Shown piece by piece: positions 34,933 to 43,274 of a DNA stretch of 64,000 nt. This stretch comes from Acidimicrobiia bacterium (GTDB lineage Bacteria; Actinomycetota; Acidimicrobiia; UBA2766). The stretch is taken from NCBI GenBank assembly GCA_020850945.1, contig JADZDR010000022.1, positions 1-64,000 of the forward strand, read 5' to 3'. The notes beneath the pieces were generated by a model that was not told where the DNA came from, ran no database searches, and saw nothing but the letters and a program-made list of their open reading frames with translations. The number at the start of each line of letters is the position of its first letter. Within the stretch, counting starts at the first letter, position 1. The translations under genes were made by a program, and so were the position numbers.

Positions 34933-35568
34933 ATGTCTCGAATGAGCGGAACCCCCCATCGTCTCCGTCGCGCGACCAATGCGCTGGCCGTCCTGTCACG
35001 CCCCGACCCGGCCGACCTGCCGCCCGATGCAGCCGTCGCGCTCGATGATCCTGCCGGTCGATTCCTCGAGAGCGTCCTCTCGAACCTCGGTGACCTCCGG
35101 ATCTACTCGATGCTCGACGTGACGGCCAAGGACGACCCCCGCCTCGGTCTCGACACGAACGTGTCCCGTCGCTACAGCGTCACACTCCCGCGTGGCGACG
35201 GCCCCTACGAGGTGTGGGCATGCTGCGAGATGCCGGTCGCGGGGGCGGCGACACACTTCGCGAAGCTGCGCGAGCGGGAAGAGGTGCTGGCGCAAGCCCT
35301 ACAGACACAACGCCTGGCGTGGCATCAGGATGCAGGGGACTCAGGCTGGATCGGCCTCCCCGTCGCCCTCGCCAAGGACCACGTCGAGCTCGACGACGCC
35401 CTCGGGCAGCGCGCGGCCGACGCCCTCCGCCGGCTCTTCTTCACGGTCGAACGGATCTGCTCGGCTCTCGACGAGCGCGAGGCAGCGCGGCGGCGCCGCC
35501 GTGACCTGCACAGGCCCACGCCCTACCACCGGCCGGGCCGTACGATCAGCTCACACGTCGCCGTCTGA
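34933..35568 (+). CDS. Hypothetical soluble protein
   Basis: A 211-residue protein from ATG 34933; not recognised. Visible features are DDPAGRFLESVLSNLGDLRIYSMLDV, LPRGDGPYEVWACCEMP, and a C-terminal region RRLFFTVERICSALDEREAARRRRRD with a charged helix and basic tail. No membrane segment. It overlaps the end of the convergent Nudix gene by 18 nt, which is unusual for two real genes but common here. Codon use is typical of the neighbours. Confidence 0.65.
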   Translation: MSRMSGTPHRLRRATNALAVLSRPDPADLPPDAAVALDDPAGRFLESVLSNLGDLRIYSMLDVTAKDDPRLGLDTNVSRRYSVTLPRGDGPYEVWACCEMPVAGAATHFAKLREREEVLAQALQTQRLAWHQDAGDSGWIGLPVALAKDHVELDDALGQRAADALRRLFFTVERICSALDEREAARRRRRDLHRPTPYHRPGRTISSHVAV

Positions 35569-35991
35569 GCGGCTTGGCCACGCGTATACGTCGAGGAACC
35601 GGCCGAGTCCCGTCGTGGTCTCGAGCCTGGCGAGTCCGGATCTGCCCACCCAGCGCGCGTCCGTCGCGTCGTCGCCCGCTGTCGGGAGGATCGCCGCCCG
35701 CACGTCGACACGATGACACACGATGACGTGATGTGAGTCGCGACCGATCCGCTCGAAGACCCCCACGCACTCGCCGACATCCCGCGCCTCCACACCCGTC
35801 TCCTCCGCGAGCTCACGGGTGGTCGCGTCACCGAGCCGTTCACCGGTGTGCACCCTGCCACCCGGCAGGCTCCAGAGGCCCTCACCGGGCGGCTTCCCCC
35901 GCCGCACAAGGAGCACCTCGACATGATCGCCCTGCTCGCGGGTCACGAGAGCACTCACGGCGAGTTGGATTCGGTCCGGAGGGCCGCTCAT
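35551..35991 (-). CDS. Nudix hydrolase
   Basis: A 146-residue pyrophosphohydrolase. The Nudix box GRVHTGERLGDATTRELAEETGV matches GX5EX7REUXEEXGU, including the metal-binding REXXEE glutamates. Preceding LLVRRGKPPGEGLWSLPGG is typical of MutT/ADP-ribose-type Nudix enzymes. The substrate is not predictable. ATG 35991 overlaps the GNAT stop (ATGA). Confidence 0.92.
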   Translation of the reverse strand: MSGPPDRIQLAVSALVTREQGDHVEVLLVRRGKPPGEGLWSLPGGRVHTGERLGDATTRELAEETGVEARDVGECVGVFERIGRDSHHVIVCHRVDVRAAILPTAGDDATDARWVGRSGLARLETTTGLGRFLDVYAWPSRSDGDV

Positions 35992-36461
35992 GCCGGCCAG
36001 TGTGCGAACATAGTGATCCTTCTCGCGACGAAGCCGTTCTGCTCGAGGAAGTTCTTCGCCGCCCGGTGGCCGGGCAGAACGGAGATGTCGGCGGCATGGA
36101 TCCCCTGCTCGCTCAGCCATCCCACCGCCGCCGAGAGGAGCGCCTCCCCCACCCCGACCTCTCGCGCGTCGACTTCGACATAGAGGTCCCGCACGCGCCC
36201 CACACGGCGGCTCCGGGACTGAGGGAGGGCAGCCCGTGTCTCCACGACCACGTAGCCGACGACGTAGCCGTCGATGGTTCCCACCATCACGCACATCCCC
36301 GAATCGGCAACTGCTCCGGCCAGGGCGGTCTCGGCGGGTTCGGGCCAGGCATCGAGCTCGAACCACCGCCCCCGGTACTCGCTGAACTCGAGCTTCAGCT
36401 CCTCGTAGAGCGCGAGGATGCGGGGCAGGTCATCCGCTGTGGCGGTGCGAATTCCCTCCAC
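35988..36461 (-). CDS. GNAT-family N-acetyltransferase
   Basis: A 157-residue acetyltransferase. The acetyl-CoA-binding region reads VGYVVVETRA, then RDLYVEVDAREVGVGEALLSAAVGWLSEQGIHAADISVLPGHRAAKNFLEQNGFVARRITM, which fits motif A/B of the GNAT fold (the Q/RxxGxG/A loop is VGVGEA, with a Val in place of the usual Arg). Acceptor substrate unknown. Coupled to the Nudix gene. Confidence 0.85.
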   Translation of the reverse strand: MEGIRTATADDLPRILALYEELKLEFSEYRGRWFELDAWPEPAETALAGAVADSGMCVMVGTIDGYVVGYVVVETRAALPQSRSRRVGRVRDLYVEVDAREVGVGEALLSAAVGWLSEQGIHAADISVLPGHRAAKNFLEQNGFVARRITMFAHWPA

Positions 36462-36473
36462 GCCGAGGGTGCT

Positions 36474-37052
36474 TCAGCCCTCGAGCAGGGCGTTGATCTT
36501 GCTGATGATCGTCTTGCGGCCTCGGTGCGACGCCTCGTAGTCACGCACCTCGGACAGCTCCCCGGAGTCGAGCCCGTTCAGGCGCTGCGCGATCTGGGTC
36601 GCCGAGAGCGTGTCGTAGTCGGGTATTGCCAGGTGGGCACCTTCGGATCCGTCGGAGTCGCCGTTCACGCCACTCGACTCGAATGCCGAGTCCCCGTTGC
36701 CGGCCGACTCGGGTCGTGCGCCCGCCGTCCCACGGAGTGCTGAGACGATGGTTCCACCGGGTGGGGTGTCGAATCCCTGAACCACCTTCAGACCCGACTC
36801 CGCCGCCGTCTTCACGCGGTCGGTCCGCTTGCGTGCCTCCGTCTGGGCCTGACCGACGCGCATCTGGGCGACCGAGCGGGCGAGAACGTATACGTTGTTG
36901 GCCGCGTTGTGCATCTGTTCGACCTGGGTTCGACCACGCGAGGACAGTGCCTCGACGATGCTGGGCATGAGGTCCTTGAGCGTCATCGCCATCCCGATCG
37001 GCGCGTAGAAGAGGACGTCTTTCGGGTCGTACTTGGGCTTCTCGTCAGTCAT
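36474..37052 (-). CDS. Conserved hypothetical helical protein
   Basis: A 192-residue protein. The N-terminal half (KDVLFYAPIGMAMTLKDLMPSIVEALSSRGRTQVEQMHNAANNVYVLARSVAQM) looks like a coiled/helical segment. After a low-complexity linker, the C-terminal 40 residues (IPDYDTLSATQIAQRLNGLDSGELSEVRDYEASHRGRKTIISKINALL) form a conserved helical module seen in actinobacterial proteins of unknown role. It overlaps lnt by ATGA at 37049-37052. Confidence 0.72.
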   Translation of the reverse strand: MTDEKPKYDPKDVLFYAPIGMAMTLKDLMPSIVEALSSRGRTQVEQMHNAANNVYVLARSVAQMRVGQAQTEARKRTDRVKTAAESGLKVVQGFDTPPGGTIVSALRGTAGARPESAGNGDSAFESSGVNGDSDGSEGAHLAIPDYDTLSATQIAQRLNGLDSGELSEVRDYEASHRGRKTIISKINALLEG

Positions 37053-38632
37053 GACTCGATCCTCGTGGCTTCATCCGCCCTCACTGTAGCGCCTGCGCCT
37101 CGCGACGGTCCCGGCGACGTGCCCCTCCCTCGCCCCCACAGGGCGAATCCGGTTCCGATGAGGGCCGCCCCGGCAACCCACACGAACCAGTCACCCCAAC
37201 GCACGTACAGGGTCTTGTCGTCGTGGAGTGGCATCGTCCACTCGACGGTCTCTGTATCGAAGAGCCCCGTGACCGTACGTAGCGTGCCGTCTGCGTCGAT
37301 GAGGGCGGACCGACCCGAGACGGCGGCCACGACCTCTGACCTGTGAGTCTCGACGGCACGGAGCCGAGTCAGGGCGAGATACTGCTCCGAGAGAGAGGAC
37401 CGGCCGAAAGAGGCGTTGTTGGTCAGCACGAAGATCCCCTCCGCGCCGGCCCGCACCGTGTCCCGCACCGGATCCGGGAAGGCGGACTCGAAGCAGATCA
37501 CGGATCCGACGGTGTGGCCGTCCACCTCGAACGTCCCCACCTCGTCCCCGGGAACGGCGTCGCGTGGCACCTGATCGAGCTGGCGCACAAAGCCGAGGGC
37601 AGACCGCCACGGCACACGCTCGCCGAAGGGGACGACGTGACGCTTCACGTATTCGTCACGAACGTCACCGTCCGCTCCGATCAGGACGTTCGTGTTCTCG
37701 TACGTGTCGTCACCTGCTCCGACGACGTAGGCATTTGCCAGGACGGAGGCTCCACCTGCCGAGTCGGCGATGTCCTGTGTGAGCTGCGGGGTGACGGGCT
37801 GCTCCCAGATCGACGATTCACCCCACACGACGAGATCGAGTCCGTCGCCGAGCGTGCGCGTGACTCGGATGTGCTCGTCCGACATCTCCTCCGGAGTCAC
37901 CTCACCATCCTCGAAGCGGTTCGCCTGCACGAGACCGATGTCGAGCACTCCGACAGGTGCGGCGCGGGGGTGGAAGGCGTACGCGGCGGTGCACACCCCG
38001 ACAGCCACGACGAGAGCTCCCACCACGGGCACGACACGGTCCCGCCACGAGCCATGCGTCAGGACAGAGTCGACCGCTACGGCCAAGGCGCTGTTCACGA
38101 GAGCGACGACCCAAGTGAGGAGGGCGACGCCTCCGATCGCGACGACATACCTCGTCGCCGTGATGCCGTGCTGCGTGGCACCGAGCTCACCCCAGGCGAA
38201 GCCGCCCAGCGGCCAGTGCCCGCGCACCCATTCGGCGACAGTGAGGCTCGCAGGCACGGCGAGCAGCCACCACGCCGGCCCGAGGCGTTGGTACACGATG
38301 CCGGCAACCCAGCCGACGATCACGAACTCGAGCATGAGGGTCGCGACGAGGGCGACCCAGCCGAACCAGGCGAACGGGAACACCCACGCGAGCAACATGC
38401 CGAAGAAGACGGCGCCGGCAGCAGCCCCGGCGGAGGCGCCGCGGGCCGGCGTGCGGGACACGAGAAGCAATGGCACGAGCGCGACGAAACCCGCGGCGCC
38501 CCAGTCGACGGGCGGGTGGGAAACCCAGAGGAGGAGGCCGCAGACGAGTCCGGCCACCGCCGGGATCCAGGTCTGGCGCCGCGATCCCTTCTCAGTGGTG
38601 AGTGTGGACGACGAGGACGTCGCAGTGAGCAT
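37049..38632 (-). CDS. lnt: Apolipoprotein N-acyltransferase
   Basis: Adds the third acyl chain to lipoproteins. The 527-residue product has about six N-terminal membrane segments, a nitrilase-like periplasmic domain and a final membrane segment. Catalytic triad residues are visible: Glu in VVWGESSIWE, Lys in DEYVKRHVVPFGERVP, and Cys in VGSVICFESAFPDPV. The start ATG 38632 lies inside the end of the universal-stress gene (41-nt overlap), so a later start is possible. Confidence 0.93.
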   Translation of the reverse strand: MLTATSSSSTLTTEKGSRRQTWIPAVAGLVCGLLLWVSHPPVDWGAAGFVALVPLLLVSRTPARGASAGAAAGAVFFGMLLAWVFPFAWFGWVALVATLMLEFVIVGWVAGIVYQRLGPAWWLLAVPASLTVAEWVRGHWPLGGFAWGELGATQHGITATRYVVAIGGVALLTWVVALVNSALAVAVDSVLTHGSWRDRVVPVVGALVVAVGVCTAAYAFHPRAAPVGVLDIGLVQANRFEDGEVTPEEMSDEHIRVTRTLGDGLDLVVWGESSIWEQPVTPQLTQDIADSAGGASVLANAYVVGAGDDTYENTNVLIGADGDVRDEYVKRHVVPFGERVPWRSALGFVRQLDQVPRDAVPGDEVGTFEVDGHTVGSVICFESAFPDPVRDTVRAGAEGIFVLTNNASFGRSSLSEQYLALTRLRAVETHRSEVVAAVSGRSALIDADGTLRTVTGLFDTETVEWTMPLHDDKTLYVRWGDWFVWVAGAALIGTGFALWGRGRGTSPGPSRGAGATVRADEATRIES

Positions 38633-39029
38633 GATGTGCCACGTGGTCGGGAACCGAACCGAGCATGAATCGCCTCGTGCCGGTCATGCCGAGGTTCCCC
38701 ACGACGATGAGGTCCACACCCTCGGCCTCCGCCGTGTCCACCAGTCCCGGACCCGGGCGCGATGCCGGTGCTGTCAGACCCCTGCTCTCCACGCCCTTTT
38801 GGGCGGCGATCTCCCGACCGCGGACCACCACGTCCTCCGCCTGTCCCGCCGTCGTGTCGTGCCAGGAGTCCTGGTCGAGCGCGAAGTCGACCTCGGCTCG
38901 AGGATACGAGGACGACACGATCAGTTCGGCGCCGACCGCACGGGCAAGTTCGGCTGCTTCGGCCACGGCACGCTGCGCTCCATCCGAGCCGTCCGTGCCG
39001 ACGAGGATCCGCTCATAAGTCGTCATCAC
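38592..39029 (-). CDS. Universal stress protein
   Basis: A 145-residue UspA-family nucleotide-binding protein. Typical signatures: YERILVGTDGSDGAQRAVAEAAELARAVGAELIV at the N-terminus and the ATP-binding G-2x-G-9x-G(S/T) motif in GNLGMTGTRRFMLGSVPDHVAHHAHCDVLVV. The role is stress-linked; no specific partner. It starts MM at 39029, 4 nt after the DUF4193 stop region (overlap). Confidence 0.92.
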   Translation of the reverse strand: MMTTYERILVGTDGSDGAQRAVAEAAELARAVGAELIVSSSYPRAEVDFALDQDSWHDTTAGQAEDVVVRGREIAAQKGVESRGLTAPASRPGPGLVDTAEAEGVDLIVVGNLGMTGTRRFMLGSVPDHVAHHAHCDVLVVHTHH

Positions 39030-39373
39030 GCACAGTCTACGCAGAGCATGTTCTCTTCATCTGCGAGCTGCGCGGACGGCTTGATGAGAAAGCACTCGAG
39101 GCACTGGAACTCGCCCGAGGCACGCGGCCGGACCTTGGTCGTCAGCGTCTCCGTCGGCTCCTCACCGGCTGACTCCATTGCCTTGGCGAGGTACTCCTCG
39201 TCCTCTTCGACCGCGCCGCCCGCCGCCTGCTCGGCAACCATCTCGTGCTCGTACAGGTCGTCGAGCGAAGCCTCTTCGGCTTCCGGCTCCTCGTCCGCTT
39301 CGACGTCGAGGTCCTCTTCGTCCTCGAGGGCCTCGGGCACCTCATCGGTGTCAACGTCGGAGATGTCCGCCAC
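39026..39373 (-). CDS. DUF4193-family acidic zinc-ribbon-like protein
   Basis: A 115-residue actinobacterial protein. A very acidic N-terminal region (SDVDTDEVPEALEDEEDLDVEADEEPE) is followed by a C-terminal metal-binding-like module with CLECFLIKP and CVDC. The function is unknown. GTG 39373 has GGAGGGG about 6-7 nt upstream and removes an N-terminal extension lacking conservation. Overlaps the universal-stress gene. Confidence 0.8.
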   Translation of the reverse strand: MADISDVDTDEVPEALEDEEDLDVEADEEPEAEEASLDDLYEHEMVAEQAAGGAVEEDEEYLAKAMESAGEEPTETLTTKVRPRASGEFQCLECFLIKPSAQLADEENMLCVDCA

Positions 39374-39421
39374 GTCTGGCCCCTCCGCTGCTGTGTGGGC
39401 ACGATGCCCAAGTTGTGACAA

Positions 39422-39597
39422 GGTTCCCGCTCGGAGCCGGGCCGGGGACCGGGGGCTCTCGAATGGGTCGCTTAGCGTAGCTCGCGCGCTGCGGCTCGCA
39501 AAGCCTTCGACACACTAGACGCGAATCTTCAGGCGCAGCGACGCAAACGTGGAGGTAGGGCCATTCCTTCTCCCGAGTCCTCCCGAGTCCTCCCGAG
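39422..39597. other. Intergenic region with a 10-bp tandem repeat
   Basis: Between the ABC ATPase stop and the DUF4193 start, both on the minus strand; it should hold the DUF4193 promoter. At 39571-39600 the decamer TCCCGAGTC(C/A) occurs three times in tandem, the last copy running into the ABC stop codon. No gene is seen. Confidence 0.7.
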
Positions 39598-40521
39598 TCA
39601 CTCGAGAGGGATACCGGGGGCCCCGGTGACGACCTGGGCGTCTCCTGGACCGTAGCCGTACATGGCAGGGTCCGCCTCGGCGTACGCGGCGTCCTCGACC
39701 TCGGCCTGCAGTTCGGACTCGGCGTCGGCGAGTTCGTCCATGCCGATCGGCCCATATGTCTCGCCGTGCAGGAACTGGCGCACGACCGGATCCGGGGATG
39801 CGAAAAGTTCGTGTTTCGACCCGAAGGCCGCGAGGCGGGAACGGAAGAGGATCGCCATGTAGTCGGCCACGCGAGTCGTGGAGTCGATGTTGTGAGTGAT
39901 CACAACGAACGTGGCATTCGTCTCGGCTTTCGTGGTGAGGATCAGCTCGTCGAGGTAGGCCACCCTGACAGGGTCGAGTCCGCTGTCGGGCTCGTCGAAG
40001 AGGACGATCTCCGGATCGAGCACGAGCGCTCGCGCAAGCCCACCCCGCTTCTTCATTCCCCCCGAGATCTCGCCCGGGTACTTGCGGAGGTGGTCCTTCA
40101 GGCCGACGAGCTCGGCCTTCTCGTGGACGATGTCACGGATCTGCGACTCGGGATAGCGCGTGTGCTCGCGCAGCGGGAAGGCGATGTTGTCGAAGAGGTC
40201 CATGGACCCGAACAGCGCGCCGTCCTGGAAGAGGACGCCCATCTTCATGCGCACCTTGTACAGGTTGCGATCGGACATGCGTACGACATCCTCACCGTCG
40301 ATGTGGATGGAGCCACGCTCGGGCTTGAGGAGACCGATGATGTTCTTGAGCAGAACCGACTTGCCGGTCCCGGACGGCCCCATGATGTTCGTGACCGCGC
40401 CGCGGGGGATGTCGAAGGAGATGCCGTCGAGGACCTGATGCGAACCGAACGCCTTCGAGACGTCACGCAGTTCGATCACTGCTCCAGAGGCGGGACCCAC
40501 GCTCTCGTCTTGTACGTACAC
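39598..40521 (-). CDS. MlaF/Mkl-type ABC transporter ATP-binding protein
   Basis: A 307-residue ATPase of the MCE/Mla lipid-transport type. Motifs: Walker A GPSGTGKS (48-55), Q-loop FQDGALFGS, signature ISGGMKKRGGLARAL, Walker B EIVLFDEPDSGLDPV and H-loop VVITHN. The last ~40 residues (ELQAEVEDAAYAEADPAMYGYGP...) are acidic and outside the family. GTG 40521 is used; upstream starts add residues without ABC similarity. No permease or MCE protein gene is adjacent. Actinobacterial Mkl ATPases are shared by several MCE systems, which may explain the isolation. Confidence 0.9.
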   Translation of the reverse strand: MYVQDESVGPASGAVIELRDVSKAFGSHQVLDGISFDIPRGAVTNIMGPSGTGKSVLLKNIIGLLKPERGSIHIDGEDVVRMSDRNLYKVRMKMGVLFQDGALFGSMDLFDNIAFPLREHTRYPESQIRDIVHEKAELVGLKDHLRKYPGEISGGMKKRGGLARALVLDPEIVLFDEPDSGLDPVRVAYLDELILTTKAETNATFVVITHNIDSTTRVADYMAILFRSRLAAFGSKHELFASPDPVVRQFLHGETYGPIGMDELADAESELQAEVEDAAYAEADPAMYGYGPGDAQVVTGAPGIPLE

Positions 40522-40957
40522 CGAAACACCACCACGACACTCGCACACCCGCGACCGATACAGGATATCCGGACAAGTAGACGTTCGACCTCCACCCCGC
40601 CTCTTCCCTGCCTCGCGCGGGGTGGCTGCCCGGCCGGCCGGTCGACCAGCCGGCCGGGCCGGTGTCGACGAGACGCACTCCCGCGAAGGCCTCGCCCGCC
40701 GGAATCGGACCTTTGGCGCCGAACCGGGCGGTCCACATCGGTCCACCGCCCGGCCGTTATCTACTCGGTCCGGCCCTTGCCCCTGGTATCCCTCCGTGTG
40801 GGGAACCAAATCAGGGTGCATCGTGACACGGTCCACGGGTCGCGTCAAGGTCCCGCCCGGGGCACCTCCGCCGCCGTGACCTGCGGGTGAGCCGAACGCA
40901 TGGCGCTGACCTGCAGCGTTCACATTCGGGGATTTCTCGCCGGTGGACGGCGCCCCC
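40522..40957. other. 436-nt intergenic region without a recognised gene
   Basis: Between the ABC ATPase start and the LysM transglycosylase stop. It should contain the ABC promoter near 40530-40600 on the minus strand and the end of the transglycosylase transcript. Short frames exist but none resemble proteins. A GC-rich inverted repeat lies at 40629-40658, and a weak GAACGC/GCGTTC hairpin at 40894-40921 could end the transglycosylase transcript. Confidence 0.6.
40629..40658. repeat. GC-rich inverted repeat
   Basis: CCCGGCCGGC at 40629-40638 pairs perfectly with GCCGGCCGGG at 40649-40658 around a 10-nt loop CGGTCGACCA that itself contains GGTCGACC. Its very high G+C makes chance formation more likely. 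It could be a hairpin in the leader of the ABC gene. No T-tract. Confidence 0.5.
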
Positions 40958-42247
40958 CTAGCGGTAGCGCCTCCGGGCCCCCTGTACCTTCGAGACGTAG
41001 ACCTCGCTCTCCGCGTACACGCCGTTGCGGCGCACGGCACCCAAGCCCTGGGAGTAGGCGGCGATGGCGAGGCGTTCGTTCCCGCCGGTCTGGTCGAGGA
41101 GCCACCTCAGGTAGGCCGACCCACCCTGGACGTTCTGGTTCGCGTCCCAGCGGTTGATGGGACGGCCGATGAGAGCGGAACCCACCCACTCCGCCGTGCC
41201 CGGCATGAGCTGCATGACGCCGACGGCCCCCGCACTCGACACGACGTCGGGCTGCCATCCCGATTCGACCGTGGCAACTCCCTTCACGAGATCCGGCGGG
41301 AGCCCGTAATAGCGTGCCCAGTGATCGAGGGCGGCACCCACACCTCCGGTGGGGGCCGGACTTCCGCCGGGGGGCGGCGTCGCCTGGTCGGCGGGAACGA
41401 TGCGGATGCGTTGCCCGATCCAGACGCGGTTCGGGTCGGACATGCCGTTCGCCCGGGCAAGGGCATCGACCGACGTCCCGTAGGCACGCGCGATCTGGCC
41501 GAGCGTCTCACCCTTGCGCACTGTGTGGACGCCGGGCTGCACAGCCTGTGGTGCCGGTGCCGGGGTGCCGGCCCCGCCGCCCGTGTCGGAGGTCCCCTCA
41601 CCTGGGATCTGCAGGGTCTGGCCGGGACGGATGAGATAGGGCGGGCCGAGGCCGTTCGCGTCGGCGACCGCCCGCCACGACACACCCGCCCGCGCCGCGA
41701 TCTTCCACACCGAATCCCCCTTCACCACCCTGTAGGGCCCGGAACCCACGCTGCCGTTCGCGGCACCGCCTCTCGCCCCCGCGCCCCCACTGCCCGCAGC
41801 CGGGATCACGAGCGTGCGGCCCACGACGATGATGTAGGGCGGGCCGAGGCCGTTCGCGTCGGCGACCGCCCGCCACGACACACCCGCCCGCTGCGCGATC
41901 TTCCACACCGAATCCCCCTTCACCACCACGTACGAACCCGGTCCGATGCGTCCTCCGCCGCCGCCCGATCCGCCGCTCGATCCGGTAGCGGCTTGGCCTG
42001 CACTCGGGATCTGCAGAGTGCGTCCCACGACGATGGTGTAGGGCGGGCCGAGGCCGTTCGCGGACGCGAGTGCCTTCCAGGGCACACCGAACCGCTTCGC
42101 TATCCCCTGAACGGTGTCACCCGCCTTCACCGTGTACGTCGTGTCCGCGGATGCGACGGCAGCCGGCAGGATGCCCAAGAGCACCGCCGTCACAAGCGTC
42201 ACAACCGAGATGCGGCGGAACCCCCTTGCGCGCAGACACTTCTGCAT
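40958..42247 (-). CDS. Secreted LysM lytic transglycosylase
   Basis: A 429-residue cell-wall enzyme. Signal peptide about 1-34 (TAVLLGILPAAVASA). Four LysM peptidoglycan-binding domains at about 36-81, 105-149, 171-215 and 240-284, joined by Gly/Ser/Pro linkers. An SLT domain (about 300-429) has the catalytic Glu328 in ATVESGW, then AGAVGVMQLMPGTAEWVG and AIAAYSQGLGAV. LysM2 and LysM3 are nearly identical in DNA. ATG follows GGAAGGGG. No c-di-AMP riboswitch recognised upstream. Likely role: peptidoglycan cleavage in growth. Confidence 0.92.
   Translation of the reverse strand: MQKCLRARGFRRISVVTLVTAVLLGILPAAVASADTTYTVKAGDTVQGIAKRFGVPWKALASANGLGPPYTIVVGRTLQIPSAGQAATGSSGGSGGGGGRIGPGSYVVVKGDSVWKIAQRAGVSWRAVADANGLGPPYIIVVGRTLVIPAAGSGGAGARGGAANGSVGSGPYRVVKGDSVWKIAARAGVSWRAVADANGLGPPYLIRPGQTLQIPGEGTSDTGGGAGTPAPAPQAVQPGVHTVRKGETLGQIARAYGTSVDALARANGMSDPNRVWIGQRIRIVPADQATPPPGGSPAPTGGVGAALDHWARYYGLPPDLVKGVATVESGWQPDVVSSAGAVGVMQLMPGTAEWVGSALIGRPINRWDANQNVQGGSAYLRWLLDQTGGNERLAIAAYSQGLGAVRRNGVYAESEVYVSKVQGARRRYR
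41637..41729. repeat. LysM-coding direct repeat, copy A
   Basis: 93 nt within LysM3 of the transglycosylase gene, matching 41835-41927 at all but two positions in my alignment. A recent internal duplication or gene conversion within the gene is likely. It encodes the block from VVKGDSVWKIA to ANGLGPPY. Confidence 0.85.
41835..41927. repeat. LysM-coding direct repeat, copy B
   Basis: 93 nt within LysM2, partner of 41637-41729, 198 nt apart start to start. The only differences seen lie in the codons for the residues just before RAGVS (QRAG versus ARAG). Such repeats can allow slippage or recombination changing LysM copy number. Confidence 0.85.
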
Positions 42248-42404
42248 CGTGATCAGCCCCTTCCATCAAACGCCCGCTTCGCGCGCGCCGATCCGGCGAG
42301 ATCGGCGCCGGATGACTCATCGGCTTGATCCGCGTCTGCCTTGAACGATTCGTCCGGATTGCGAGAGTGGTGCGCCGGCGACAGCGCCGGGGTCCGTCGT
42401 CAGG

Positions 42405-43274
42405 TCAGACGGCCACGAGGAGACGGCCCGGCTGCACGGTGAACTGCGCCGGCAGTCGTCCCACGCCGTGTCCGTCGGCGAAGAGCGGGCCGCGACCCAG
42501 GATGTGCACCGCGACCGGATGAAAGGACTTCACCCGCGGGTGGGGCAGGTGCGTACCCAACCCGAGCCGGGGCAGCATCGCCCACACGTCCCAGGCCGGA
42601 CCCTCGAAGACGAGAACGTCGAGCTTGCCGTCTCCCGGATGCGCATGCGGGACGATGCTCAGACCACCGAGGAACTGGCCGTTGGCGACGTAGACACCGG
42701 ACGCGAGGACTTCGTGACACACGTCTCCCATCGACAGACACAGGTCCTCGCGGTACAGGGACGTCCCGCCCACAGCCAGTCCTACCTTCCAGCTTCCCGC
42801 GGCCCGGGCCCAGAGACCGGCCCGGCGCCCGAACCCCGCCCACACGCCGTTGGCGACTTCCACGGCGGTGCCGTCCTCGGGGATCACGCGAATCGTGTCG
42901 AGGGCGAGGCGCGCCGGTTCGGGATCGGCGAGGCGGGCCGTATTGCGTTCGGGTTCAGACGCGAGCCCGAAGTTCCTCGGGATGCTCGCCGGTCCCCCGC
43001 CGTGACGCACCAGGACCGCCTCGTGTCCCGCCGTGCCGGCGGTGACCGCGAGCCACACCTCGTCCCCACCTACGCAGACGAAATGCCTGACTCCGTCTTC
43101 CGCGGCGTGACGCACATCGTTGGCCAGCAACCACGGATCGGACGACACGCAGACGTCCAGGGGCTCCCACGGCAGGAGGCGGATCACCTCGGGCAGCAGC
43201 CTGCGTCCCACGGCATCGACGATCACGAGGGGCACGCCCGGCGTGGGGTGACGCATGTCCTCATCGAAGGTCAT
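42405..43274 (-). CDS. Diacylglycerol/lipid kinase-like protein
   Basis: A 289-residue protein of the DAGK/lipid-kinase fold. The nucleotide-binding segment reads HFVCVGGDEVWLAVTAG, where most members have GGDGT; the C-terminal half has YVANGQFLGGLSIVPHAHPGDGKLDVLVFEGP and FADGHGVGRLPAQFTVQPGRLLVAV, as in the YegS/DgkB family. The GGDGT change to GGDEV may affect ATP binding. ATG 43274 overlaps the helY stop (ATGA). Confidence 0.8.
   Translation of the reverse strand: MTFDEDMRHPTPGVPLVIVDAVGRRLLPEVIRLLPWEPLDVCVSSDPWLLANDVRHAAEDGVRHFVCVGGDEVWLAVTAGTAGHEAVLVRHGGGPASIPRNFGLASEPERNTARLADPEPARLALDTIRVIPEDGTAVEVANGVWAGFGRRAGLWARAAGSWKVGLAVGGTSLYREDLCLSMGDVCHEVLASGVYVANGQFLGGLSIVPHAHPGDGKLDVLVFEGPAWDVWAMLPRLGLGTHLPHPRVKSFHPVAVHILGRGPLFADGHGVGRLPAQFTVQPGRLLVAV

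Noticed and set aside
42248-42404. c-di-AMP riboswitch upstream of the LysM transglycosylase
   Set aside because: Conserved ydaO-type sequence blocks are not present in the leader.
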